Shown: piece after piece, positions 20,080-29,145 of the stretch
Position numbering within the stretch: the first letter of the stretch is position 1
How the letters are laid out: each line of letters starts with the position of its first letter
NCBI GenBank assembly: GCA_000244995.1
Contig: CM001438.1
Coordinates: forward strand, 3,310,090 to 3,374,089
Source of the DNA: Burkholderiales bacterium JOSHI_001
Lineage (GTDB): Bacteria; Pseudomonadota; Gammaproteobacteria; Burkholderiales; Burkholderiaceae_C
Reading direction: 5' to 3'
DNA: 64,000 nt
Notes under the pieces: generated by a model
Seen by the model: the letters and a program-made list of their open reading frames with translations, nothing else
The model's database searches: none
What the model was told of the DNA's origin: nothing
Translations under genes and position numbers: made by a program

Positions 20080-21398
20080 GCAGCGCTGCCAGCAAGCCCC
20101 TGCGGGTGGCCGTGCTGGGGGCCGGCTGGGCCGGCCTGGCCGCCGCCGTGCAGGCCAGCGCTGACGGCCACGAGGTCACCGTGCTGGAAATGGCGGCACA
20201 GACCGGCGGCCGCGCGCGCCGGGGTGGCGTGCTGGCCAGCGGCCTGGCCTTTGACAATGGCCAGCACATCCTGATCGGCGCCTATGCCCAGACCCTGGCC
20301 CTGATGCGCCGTGTGGGCCTGGACCCCGACGCGCTGCTGCTGCGCCAGCCGCTCACCCTGGTGGACGCCCAGGGCCGCGGCCTGGCCCTGCCGCCGGGCC
20401 GACCGGTGCCCGCGCTGCTGCGGGCCCTGTGGCACGCCAAACACTGGCCGCTGGGACTGCGCTGGCAACTGCTGCAGGGCTGCGCGGGCTGGGCCTTCAA
20501 CGGCTTCAGCTGCCCGGCGCACTGGAACGTGGCGCGCCTGACCGCACACTGGCCTGACGAACTGGTCAACGAGCTGATCGAGCCGCTGTGCGTGGCGGCG
20601 CTGAACACGCCCATGGCCCAGGCCAGCGCGGCGGTCTTCCTGCGCGTGCTGCGCGACGCGCTGTTTTCGGCCCCCGGCGCCAGCGACCTGATGCTGCCGC
20701 GGGTGGACCTGAGCCAGTTGCTGCCCGAAGCCGCCAACACCTGGCTGCGGCGCCAGGGTGCGCAGCTGCAACTGCGCACCCGTGCCCAGGCCCTGGTGCC
20801 GGCCGGCCGTGGCTGGCAGGTGGACGGCCAGGCCTTCGACGCCGTGGTGCTGGCCACCAGCGCGGTGGAAGCGGCCCGCTTGGCCGCGCCGCATGCGCCG
20901 GCCTGGGCGTCCCAGGCGCGCGCGCTGCAGCACGAGCCCATCGTCAGCGTGCTGCTGCATGCGCCGGACGCGCGCCTGCCCCATCCCATGCTGGCCCTGC
21001 GCACCAACCGCTACGCGCCGGCGCAGTTCGTGTTCGACCTGGGCCAGCTGCGGCGCGACAAGGACGCGGCCGAAGGCATGTTGTGCTTTGTGATCAGCGG
21101 GGCGGGTTCCTGGCTGGACCAAGGCGCCGACACCATCACCACCGCGGTGATGGCGCAGGCCAAGGACCAGTTGCCCATGCTGCTGGGCAAGGCGCTGCGC
21201 TGCGCCCAGGTGGTGACCGAGCGCCGCGCCACCTTCGCCTGCACGCCCGACCTGCGCCGGCCCGACCCCCAGGTGGCACCGGGCCTGCTGGCCGCGGGCG
21301 ACTACGTGGCCGGCCCCTACCCCGCCACGCTGGAAGGTGCGGTGCGCTCAGGCCTGTCAGCGGGGGCGGCCATCGCGCGGGCGGCGGCCGGGGGCTGA
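20076..21398 (+). CDS. hpnE: Hydroxysqualene dehydroxylase HpnE
   Basis: A 440-residue FAD-dependent amine-oxidase-fold enzyme that reduces hydroxysqualene to squalene. The dinucleotide-binding motif V-A-V-L-G-A-G-W-A-G-L-A-A-A is at the N-terminus, followed by T-G-G-R-A-R, and the C-terminal FAD contact L-L-A-A-G-D-Y-V-A-G-P-Y-P-A-T-L-E-G-A is intact. Start GTG 20076 overlaps the hpnD stop (GTGA), implying coupling. A squalene-hopene cyclase gene is not in the window, so the end product (hopanoid, or squalene itself) cannot be decided here. Confidence 0.92.
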   Translation: MSSAASKPLRVAVLGAGWAGLAAAVQASADGHEVTVLEMAAQTGGRARRGGVLASGLAFDNGQHILIGAYAQTLALMRRVGLDPDALLLRQPLTLVDAQGRGLALPPGRPVPALLRALWHAKHWPLGLRWQLLQGCAGWAFNGFSCPAHWNVARLTAHWPDELVNELIEPLCVAALNTPMAQASAAVFLRVLRDALFSAPGASDLMLPRVDLSQLLPEAANTWLRRQGAQLQLRTRAQALVPAGRGWQVDGQAFDAVVLATSAVEAARLAAPHAPAWASQARALQHEPIVSVLLHAPDARLPHPMLALRTNRYAPAQFVFDLGQLRRDKDAAEGMLCFVISGAGSWLDQGADTITTAVMAQAKDQLPMLLGKALRCAQVVTERRATFACTPDLRRPDPQVAPGLLAAGDYVAGPYPATLEGAVRSGLSAGAAIARAAAGG

Positions 21399-21402
21399 GC
21401 GT

Positions 21403-22623
21403 TCAACGCGCGCCACGTCTCGCGAAGGGCGCCGCCAGCGGCTCGCCCACGAACACCGATTGCTGCGGCCAGGCCACGCTCTTCCAATAGGCCTCGATGG
21501 CGGTGGCGCCCTGGGCGTAATGCGCCATCAACACCAGCGGGTGCGGAAACTTCTGCAGGTGGTTGCAGGGCTCGCTGGCCGCACCGTGGCTGGCCGTGGC
21601 TCCGGCGGCGATCCAGTCCAGTGCGGTGGATTGGTCGTGCGCCCGGTCCAGCACGCCCCCCAAGGACGTCAGGTGGTCGGCCAAGGCCCCAGGGGCCAGC
21701 GGCGGCAGATCCAGCCCCGCCATGTTCATCAGCCCCACCTGCAGCACGGCCACCGGCCCCGGGCTGTCGTGCAGGGCGGCGGCGGCCTGCGCCGCCGGCA
21801 TCACCAGCGGCTTCAGGCCCAGGGCCGCGAAAGGCGACGGCGTGGCCGCCGGCGGGTAGAGGGCGGCGCGCACATTGCGCGCCGCGTCCCCGGTGGTCAG
21901 CAGCAAGGCCAGCGCGGGCGGCGCACCGCGCTGACCCAAGGTGGCGTCCGAGGCCAGGCCGCGGTCGATCATCTCCCGCGCCTGGGCCACATTCAACGCG
22001 GCCAACTGCATGCTGGGGCGAAACGACAGGTCGGTGGCTGGCCGGGCCGTGGCGACATTGAAGTAAGGCGAAGTCCGGCTGCGGCCGCAGCTGTGGTTGC
22101 ACAGTTCAGCGTCGTATCCCAGGGCCAGCGCGCCGGACAAGGAATTGCACCCCACCCCGAAGGGCTGCACCCAGGCCAGCGCCAGGGCCTGGATGGCGGA
22201 CTTGGACGGCGGGCCGAAATGGCGGTCGATGGCGTCGCGCAGGGCCTCGAACTCCGCCAGGCTCAGGCGCGCGCCCAGCGGCAGCTTCAGCCGCAGCACC
22301 TGCTCGGGCGCCAGGCCGCGCTGCTTCAGGTAGTGCTGGCCCACGGCCACCGAGTACGGATCGGCGGTGTTGATCACCAGCCCCAACTGCGAGGCCTGCA
22401 GACGACCGCTCAAGCGCGGCACGTTCACCCGCGACGGCACCGGCACCGCAGCGCTGGGGCTGTGGGGCGTGCCGGAGGCCGGCGGCGGCAGGGATTCCAG
22501 CAGGTCCTCCTGGCCCGGGGCGGACGCCGCCCGGGCCTGGGCGAGGGCCGACGCCATCGACAGGCAGACCAGCAAAAATGCAACAGCCCCAGCCATCCAC
22601 CATGCGCCCTGGCTTTTCGTCAT
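21403..22623 (-). CDS. TIGR03790-family protein, exported
   Basis: A 406-residue protein with an N-terminal hydrophobic segment (about residues 9-27) that looks like a signal peptide ending at A-L-A-Q-A. The L-G-L-V-I-N-T-A-D-P-Y-S-V-A-V-G-Q-H-Y segment and the C-terminal S-E-P-C-N-H-L-Q-K-F-P-H-P and I-E-A-Y-W-K-S-V-A-W-P-Q-Q motifs are those of the uncharacterised TIGR03790 family. Four Cys residues in V-G-C-N-S, E-L-C-N-H-S-C-G and E-P-C-N may form disulfides in the periplasm. The start at 22623 is preferred; a longer frame to 22821 would overlap most of the N-terminus of the divergent IclR gene. Function unknown. Confidence 0.75.
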   Translation of the reverse strand: MTKSQGAWWMAGAVAFLLVCLSMASALAQARAASAPGQEDLLESLPPPASGTPHSPSAAVPVPSRVNVPRLSGRLQASQLGLVINTADPYSVAVGQHYLKQRGLAPEQVLRLKLPLGARLSLAEFEALRDAIDRHFGPPSKSAIQALALAWVQPFGVGCNSLSGALALGYDAELCNHSCGRSRTSPYFNVATARPATDLSFRPSMQLAALNVAQAREMIDRGLASDATLGQRGAPPALALLLTTGDAARNVRAALYPPAATPSPFAALGLKPLVMPAAQAAAALHDSPGPVAVLQVGLMNMAGLDLPPLAPGALADHLTSLGGVLDRAHDQSTALDWIAAGATASHGAASEPCNHLQKFPHPLVLMAHYAQGATAIEAYWKSVAWPQQSVFVGEPLAAPFARRGAR

Positions 22624-22651
22624 GCAAAATACGCCCCAGAGGGAACACCCC

Positions 22652-23422
22652 ATGTCGACCAAGAAGGAACACACCACCCCGACCATCCAGGTCATGGAGC
22701 GCATGTTTTCGCTGCTGGACCTGCTGGCCGCGCACCAGGACCCGGTGTCGCTGAAGGAAATCAGCGAGCGCACCGGCCTGCACCCCAGCACGGCGCACCG
22801 CATTCTGAACGACCTGGCCATTGGCCGTTTCGTCGACCGGCCGGAAGCCGGCAGCTACCGCCTGGGCATGCGCTTGCTGGAACTGGGCAACCTGGTGAAG
22901 GCGCGGCTGGACGTGCGCGACGCCGCCCTGGGCCCGATGCGCGAACTGCACAAGCTGACCCACCAGCCGGTGAACCTGTCGGTGCGCCAGGGCGACGAGA
23001 TCGTCTACATCGAGCGCACCTACAGCGAACGATCGGGCATGCAGGTGGTGCGCGCAGTGGGCGGCCGGGCGCCGCTGCACCTCACCTCCGTGGGCAAGCT
23101 GTTCCTGGCCCAGGACGACCCCTCGCGCGTGCGCGCCTATGCCACCCGCACCGGCCTGGCCGGCCACACCCGCAACAGCATCACCGAGGTCACCCGGCTG
23201 GAGCGGGAACTCAGCCAGGTGCGCGCCACCGCCACCGCGCGCGACGACGAAGAACTGGAACTGGGCGTTCGCTGCCTGGCCGCTGGCATCTTCGACGACC
23301 AGGGCAAACTGGTGGCCGGGCTGTCCATCTCGGCGCCGGCCGACCGCTTGGAAGAAAGCTGGCTGGACCGCGTGAAGAGCACTGCGGCGCAAATCTCGCT
23401 GGCACTGGGCTACCGCGGTTGA
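22652..23422 (+). CDS. IclR-family transcriptional regulator
   Basis: A 256-residue regulator with an N-terminal winged helix-turn-helix (about 12-72, with E-I-S-E-R-T-G-L-H-P-S-T-A-H-R-I-L-N-D-L as recognition region) and a C-terminal IclR effector domain (L-H-L-T-S-V-G-K-L-F-L-A and G-V-R-C-L-A-A-G-I-F-D). Start 22652 has a GAGGGA site 8 bases upstream; ATG 22622 is an alternative. It is divergent from the TIGR03790 gene with only 28 bases between starts, so its promoter must lie inside that gene. Effector unknown; aromatic or short-chain acids are common for the family. Confidence 0.9.
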   Translation: MSTKKEHTTPTIQVMERMFSLLDLLAAHQDPVSLKEISERTGLHPSTAHRILNDLAIGRFVDRPEAGSYRLGMRLLELGNLVKARLDVRDAALGPMRELHKLTHQPVNLSVRQGDEIVYIERTYSERSGMQVVRAVGGRAPLHLTSVGKLFLAQDDPSRVRAYATRTGLAGHTRNSITEVTRLERELSQVRATATARDDEELELGVRCLAAGIFDDQGKLVAGLSISAPADRLEESWLDRVKSTAAQISLALGYRG

Positions 23423-23434
23423 CCCCGCTCGGCT

Positions 23435-23464
23435 GAAAAAAGCATCGGCCCCTCGGGGCCGATG
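23435..23464 (-). terminator. Intrinsic terminator downstream of pbpG
   Basis: A perfect 10-bp stem (catcggcccc / ggggccgatg, 23443-23464) with a 2-base loop is followed on the minus strand by CTTTTTT. It lies between the convergent iclR and pbpG genes. Confidence 0.85.
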
Positions 23465-23489
23465 TTCGGTCTGGGCGGCGGCCCGTCCT

Positions 23490-24614
23490 TCAGGAGATGG
23501 GTCGCACCTGCGCCAGCGGGGCCTGGGTGTGGGTGTCGGTGAGCCAGCGGCGCACCCGTTCGGCGTCGCCCAGGCGGCTGTACTTGCCGGCCGAATCCAG
23601 GAACACCATGATCAGCTTGCGCCCGGCCAGTTTGGCCTGCATCACCAGGCAGCGGCCGGCCTCGGCGATGTAGCCGGTCTTCTGCAGACCGATCTCCCAT
23701 TCGGGGTTGGTCACCAGGCGGTTGGTGTTGCGAAAGCTCATCACCCGCGAGCCGACGGCCACGCTGGCTTCGGGCGAGGTGGACAGGTCGCGGATCATGG
23801 GCTGCTGGTAGGCCGCACGCACCAGCGTGGCCAGGTCGCGCGCACTGCTCTGGTTGTCGCTGGACAGCCCCGTGGGCTCCACATAACGCGTCTCGCGCAT
23901 GCCCAGCACCTGGGCCTTGCGGTTCATGGCCCCGACGAATGCAGGCAGCCCGCCGGGGTAGTGCCGGCCCAGCGCATTGGCGGCGCGGTTTTCCGACGCC
24001 ATCAGCGCCAGATGCAGCATCTCGCCACGGGTGAGTTGGGTGCCGGGACGCAGGCGCGAGCGGCTGTTCTTTTCGGTGTCGCGGTCCTCTTCGGTGATGG
24101 TCAGCACCTCGTCCAGGGGCTGGTGCAATTCGGCCACCACCAGCGCGGTCATCAGCTTGGTGATGGATGCGATCGGCAGCACCGCCTGCGGGTTCTTGCT
24201 GAACAGCACCTCGTTGGTGTCCTGGTCCACCACCAGGGCGACGCTGGACTTCAGCTCCAGCGGGTCTTCCATGCCATGCAGGCCCAGCACCTGGCCGTAG
24301 GACAGCTTGGGCGGCTCGGCCGGCACGTGGGCCACGCGGATGATGCTGGCGCGCTGCGGCACGGCCACCAGCACGCGGCGGCCCTTGCGGTTGACCACCA
24401 CCATGGTCTTGCCAGCCCGCGCGCCTCGGGCAGCGGCCACATGGCGCCCACCCGCTTTGTTGCGCACGCCATGCTTGGCGGCGCCATGGGCGACGGGCTT
24501 GGCCTTGGCGGCCACCGGCTTGGCCTTGCGCGCCATGGCATCCACCGGGGTGAAAACCATGGAGAAAGCCACCAGAAGGGCCCCCAACGACAAATTGGCG
24601 AACAGTTTTTTCAT
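23490..24614 (-). CDS. pbpG: D-alanyl-D-alanine endopeptidase, PBP7 type
   Basis: A 374-residue low-molecular-weight penicillin-binding protein (S11 family). The N-terminal signal peptide (about 1-26, ending near V-D-A-M-A) is followed by a long Ala/Lys/Arg/His-rich linker (about 27-95), then the transpeptidase-fold domain with S-I-T-K at 150-153, S-E-N at 207-209 and K-T-G at 311-313. It cleaves peptide cross-links in the periplasm. Start 24614 (MKKLFANLSL) supplies the signal peptide; an upstream start at 24701 does not. The basic linker is longer than in most homologues and may bind the wall. Confidence 0.9.
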   Translation of the reverse strand: MKKLFANLSLGALLVAFSMVFTPVDAMARKAKPVAAKAKPVAHGAAKHGVRNKAGGRHVAAARGARAGKTMVVVNRKGRRVLVAVPQRASIIRVAHVPAEPPKLSYGQVLGLHGMEDPLELKSSVALVVDQDTNEVLFSKNPQAVLPIASITKLMTALVVAELHQPLDEVLTITEEDRDTEKNSRSRLRPGTQLTRGEMLHLALMASENRAANALGRHYPGGLPAFVGAMNRKAQVLGMRETRYVEPTGLSSDNQSSARDLATLVRAAYQQPMIRDLSTSPEASVAVGSRVMSFRNTNRLVTNPEWEIGLQKTGYIAEAGRCLVMQAKLAGRKLIMVFLDSAGKYSRLGDAERVRRWLTDTHTQAPLAQVRPIS

Positions 24615-24669
24615 CGAGTTGTCACTTCCGACCCGAGGGCCGCGGCAAGGCCGGAGTTTAGGGCACAGC

Positions 24670-24738
24670 AAAAACACGCGCAAGATCATGAACTTGCGCA
24701 AGATTCCTCAAGTTCCGGGGGGTGTTTACCCCCGGAAC
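24670..24738 (-). terminator. Tandem hairpins downstream of leuA
   Basis: Reading from the leuA end, a 10-bp stem (24712-24738, gttccggggg / cccccggaac) is followed by a 7-bp stem (24678-24699, gcgcaag / cttgcgc), then GTGTTTTTG. The second hairpin with its T-run is the likely leuA terminator, ahead of pbpG. Confidence 0.6.
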
Positions 24739-24777
24739 CCGCGTTCCCCAGGTTGGAACCCGAAGGTTTCGAGGCCT

Positions 24778-26319
24778 TCAGCCCTGGGCCGCCACGCGCT
24801 CGGTGTTGCTGTGCAGCTTGTTCAGGGCCGACAGGTAGGCCTTGGCGGAGGCGACCACGATGTCCGGGTCGGACCCCACGCCGTTGACCACGCGCCCGCC
24901 CAGTTGCAGCCGCACCGTCACTTCGCCCTGTGATTCTGTGCTGCCGCTGGTGATGGCATTGACCGAATACAGCAGCATCTCGGCGCCACTTTGCACTTTG
25001 GACTCGATGGCCTTCAGGCTGGCATCCACCGGCCCATTGCCCTCGCTTTCGACGTTGTGCTCGGTGCCGCCGGCGGCAAAGCTGACGCGGGCGTGCGGAC
25101 GTTCACCCATCTCGCTTTTCTGGCTCATGGACAGCAGGCGGTAGTGTTCCCGCTCGCTGGTGACGCTCTCGTCGCCCATCAACGCGATGATGTCCTCGTC
25201 GAAGATCTCGCTCTTGCGGTCGGCCAGGTCCTTGAAGCGTGCGAACGCCGCGTTGACCTCGGCCTCGGATTCGGTCTCGATGCCCAGTTCCTGCAGCCGC
25301 TGCTTGAAGGCGTTGCGCCCGCTCAACTTGCCCAGCACGATCTTGTTGGCGCTCCAGCCCACGTCTTCGGCCCGCATGATTTCGTAGGTGTCGCGCGCCT
25401 TGAGCACGCCGTCCTGGTGGATGCCGCTGGCATGCGCGAAGGCGTTGGCCCCCACCACCGCCTTGTTGGGCTGCACCACGAAGCCGGTGGTCTGGCTCAC
25501 CATGCGCGAGGCCGGCACGATCTGCGTGGTGTCGATGCCCAGGTCCAGCCCGAAGTAGTCGCGGCGCGTCTTCACCGCCATCACCACCTCTTCCAGGCTG
25601 CAGTTGCCAGCGCGCTCGCCCAGGCCGTTGATGGTGCATTCCACCTGCCGCGCACCGCCAATCTGCACCCCGGACAGCGAGTTGGCCACCGCCATGCCCA
25701 GGTCGTTGTGGCAGTGCACGCTCCAGATCGCCTTGTCGGAGTTCGGGATGCGCTCACGCAGGTTCTTGATGAAGTTGCCATAGAGCTCGGGGATCGCGTA
25801 GCCCACGGTGTCGGGGATGTTCAGCGTGGTGGCGCCTTCGCTGATCACCGCTTCCAAGACCCGGCACAGGAAGTCAGGGTCGCTGCGGTAGCCGTCCTCG
25901 GGCGAGAACTCCACGTCGGCACACAGGTTGCGCGCGAAGCGCACCGCCAGCTTGGCTTGTTCAAACACCTGGTCGGGTGTCATCCGCAGCTTCTTTTCCA
26001 TGTGCAGCGCACTGGTGGCGATGAAGGTGTGGATGCGCGAACGCGCCGCCGGTGCCAGCGCTTCCGCGGCGCGCGAGATGTCGCGGTCGTTGGCGCGTGC
26101 CAGCGAGCACACCGTGCTGTCCTTGATGTGGCTGGCAATCGCCTTCACCGCCTCGAAGTCACCGTTGCTGCTGGCCGCGAAGCCGGCTTCGATCACGTCG
26201 ACCCGCAGTCGCTCCAGCTGGCGCGCGATGCGCAGCTTTTCGTCGCGCGTCATGCTGGCGCCGGGCGATTGTTCGCCGTCACGCAAGGTGGTGTCGAAGA
26301 TGATGAGCTTGTCGGCCAT
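24778..26319 (-). CDS. leuA: 2-isopropylmalate synthase
   Basis: A 513-residue LeuA that condenses acetyl-CoA and 2-oxoisovalerate, the first step of leucine synthesis. The N-terminal HMGL-like TIM barrel starts [20 protein letters not shown], and the [12 protein letters not shown] metal-binding and N-G-L-G-E-R-A-G-N motifs follow. The C-terminal regulatory domain (about 400-513) is the leucine feedback site. Start 26319 has a CTGGAG site upstream. It is preceded by a leader peptide and hairpin that suggest transcriptional attenuation. Confidence 0.97.
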   Translation of the reverse strand: MADKLIIFDTTLRDGEQSPGASMTRDEKLRIARQLERLRVDVIEAGFAASSNGDFEAVKAIASHIKDSTVCSLARANDRDISRAAEALAPAARSRIHTFIATSALHMEKKLRMTPDQVFEQAKLAVRFARNLCADVEFSPEDGYRSDPDFLCRVLEAVISEGATTLNIPDTVGYAIPELYGNFIKNLRERIPNSDKAIWSVHCHNDLGMAVANSLSGVQIGGARQVECTINGLGERAGNCSLEEVVMAVKTRRDYFGLDLGIDTTQIVPASRMVSQTTGFVVQPNKAVVGANAFAHASGIHQDGVLKARDTYEIMRAEDVGWSANKIVLGKLSGRNAFKQRLQELGIETESEAEVNAAFARFKDLADRKSEIFDEDIIALMGDESVTSEREHYRLLSMSQKSEMGERPHARVSFAAGGTEHNVESEGNGPVDASLKAIESKVQSGAEMLLYSVNAITSGSTESQGEVTVRLQLGGRVVNGVGSDPDIVVASAKAYLSALNKLHSNTERVAAQG

Positions 26320-26350
26320 CAGGCACTCCAGAGGTCGGTGGGACAAATGA

Positions 26351-26385
26351 CAACGGCCCGCTGTGTTTTCACAAGCGGGCCGTTG
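26351..26385 (-). promoter_or_regulatory. leuA leader hairpin, putative attenuator terminator
   Basis: An 11-bp stem (caacggcccgc / gcgggccgttg) extended by 4 inner pairs with one bulged base, located 31 bases before the leuA start. The sequence after it on the minus strand is GTCATTTG, only weakly T-rich, so termination strength is uncertain. Its 5' arm contains GGCCCG, which is complementary to CGGGCC within the last codons of the upstream leader peptide, giving a possible antiterminator. Confidence 0.6.
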
Positions 26386-26415
26386 ATCGGGGGAATTTTG
26401 ACAGGTCGAGTCAGA

Positions 26416-26469
26416 TCAGCGGGCCCGGGGCACGCCTAGCAGCAGCGAAGAAGCGATCTGGTACGACAT
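26416..26469 (-). CDS. leuL: leuA leader peptide MSYQIASSLLLGVPRAR
   Basis: A 17-codon frame, ATG 26469 to TGA 26416, upstream of leuA. It contains three consecutive leucine codons (CTG-CTG-CTA), the last a codon that is rare in DNA of this base composition. It ends 30 bases before the leader hairpin. There is no Shine-Dalgarno site; an extended -10 element ends 6 bases before the ATG, so the transcript would start at or beside the A of the ATG. By analogy with known amino-acid leader peptides, stalling at the Leu run would favour leuA expression. The symbol is used by analogy only. Confidence 0.65.
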   Translation of the reverse strand: MSYQIASSLLLGVPRAR

Positions 26470-26475
26470 GGAAAC

Positions 26476-26484
26476 AATATAGCA
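26476..26484 (-). promoter_or_regulatory. Extended -10 promoter for the leuA leader transcript
   Basis: The minus strand reads TGCTATATT, an extended -10 (TGnTATAAT, one mismatch). No recognisable -35 is seen at 16-18 bases, as is common for extended -10 promoters. The predicted start site falls on the leader peptide ATG. Confidence 0.55.
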
Positions 26485-26521
26485 CGGGCATCCCCAGCCC
26501 AGAGGGCGGGTGAACCAGGGG

Positions 26522-27358
26522 TCAGCGGTGCAGGCCGATCTCTTCGGGCTCGTCGGTGGAGGTGGCAATGACGCTGGTGCGCATGCCCTTGTAGCGGCGC
26601 CACCCATAGATGACATAGCCCGACAGGCCGTAAAGGCAGAACAGGCCGAACAGCACCCGCGGCGGGTCCAGGCTGATCAGCGCGATGCCCAGCATGATGG
26701 CCACCAGCACGATGAAGGGCACGGTGCGCCGCCCGCCGAAGACCTTGAAGCTGTAGAAGGGCGCGTTGGTCACCATCGTCAGGCCGGCGAACAGCGTCAC
26801 CGCGAAGGCCGACCAGGCCACCCAGTCGATCTTGCTCACGCCGCGCAGGCCGGCGTCGTCCACCACCCAGATCAGGCCCATCACCAGGGCGGCGGCGGCC
26901 GGACTGGGCAGGCCCTGGAAGTAGCGCTTGTCCACCACACCAATGTTCACGTTGAACCGCGCCAGCCGCAGCGCGGCACCGGCGATGTAGACGAAAGCCG
27001 GGATCCAGCCCAGCTTGCCCATGTCCTTCAAGGCCCACTGGTAGACGATGAGGGCCGGCGCGGCGCCGAAGCTGACCATGTCGGCCAGACTGTCCATCTG
27101 TTCGCCGAAGGCGCTCTGCGTGTTGGTCATGCGCGCCACGCGGCCGTCCAGGCTGTCCAGCACCGCGGCGGCGAAAATGGCGATGCAGGCGGTTTCGAAG
27201 CGGCCATTGCCCGCCATCACGATGGCGTAGAAGCTGGCAAACAGCGCGCTCAGCGTGATGGCATTGGGCAGTGCGTAGATGCCCTTGCGGCGCGGGCGGG
27301 GCGCTTCGGCGGGTTCCGCGACGTCCAGGTCGTCGGCCGGATCGACGGGTTCGTTCAT
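26522..27358 (-). CDS. pssA: CDP-diacylglycerol--serine O-phosphatidyltransferase
   Basis: A 278-residue integral membrane enzyme making phosphatidylserine. The CDP-alcohol phosphotransferase signature D-x2-D-G-x2-A-R-x8-G-x3-D-x3-D is complete, running from D-S-L-D-G-R-V-A-R through G-E-Q-M-D-S-L-A-D. About six to eight hydrophobic segments follow. The start at 27358 (MNEPVDPADD) gives a short acidic N-tail before the first helix. It lies between ilvC and leuA, as in related bacteria, but the psd gene often found with it is not here. Confidence 0.93.
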   Translation of the reverse strand: MNEPVDPADDLDVAEPAEAPRPRRKGIYALPNAITLSALFASFYAIVMAGNGRFETACIAIFAAAVLDSLDGRVARMTNTQSAFGEQMDSLADMVSFGAAPALIVYQWALKDMGKLGWIPAFVYIAGAALRLARFNVNIGVVDKRYFQGLPSPAAAALVMGLIWVVDDAGLRGVSKIDWVAWSAFAVTLFAGLTMVTNAPFYSFKVFGGRRTVPFIVLVAIMLGIALISLDPPRVLFGLFCLYGLSGYVIYGWRRYKGMRTSVIATSTDEPEEIGLHR

Positions 27359-27387
27359 GGGGCGCGAGGATACCGCAGCAAGGCATG

Positions 27388-27410
27388 AAAAAAGCCGCCC
27401 GAGGGCGGCC
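27388..27410 (-). terminator. Intrinsic terminator downstream of ilvC
   Basis: A 7-bp GC stem (gccgccc, ga loop, gggcggc, 27394-27409) is followed on the minus strand by six T residues. It separates ilvC from pssA. Confidence 0.85.
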
Positions 27411-27433
27411 TTTCGAAACCGGCGCAGAACCAA

Positions 27434-28983
<1,550 letters not shown>

Positions 28984-29145
28984 GATCGTCTCTCCTGGCG
29001 GGGTTCTTCAGCACCGGTGGCGGTAACCGCCGGGCCTTGGCCTCGCCCTTCGAAGGTTGTTTGTGCGGCCGAGTGCTTCGGGCCGTCCGGCACCGCACGA
29101 CGAGGGCAGCGGTGACCGCCCTCGCCCGCTGGCGCCTTCAGGCCC

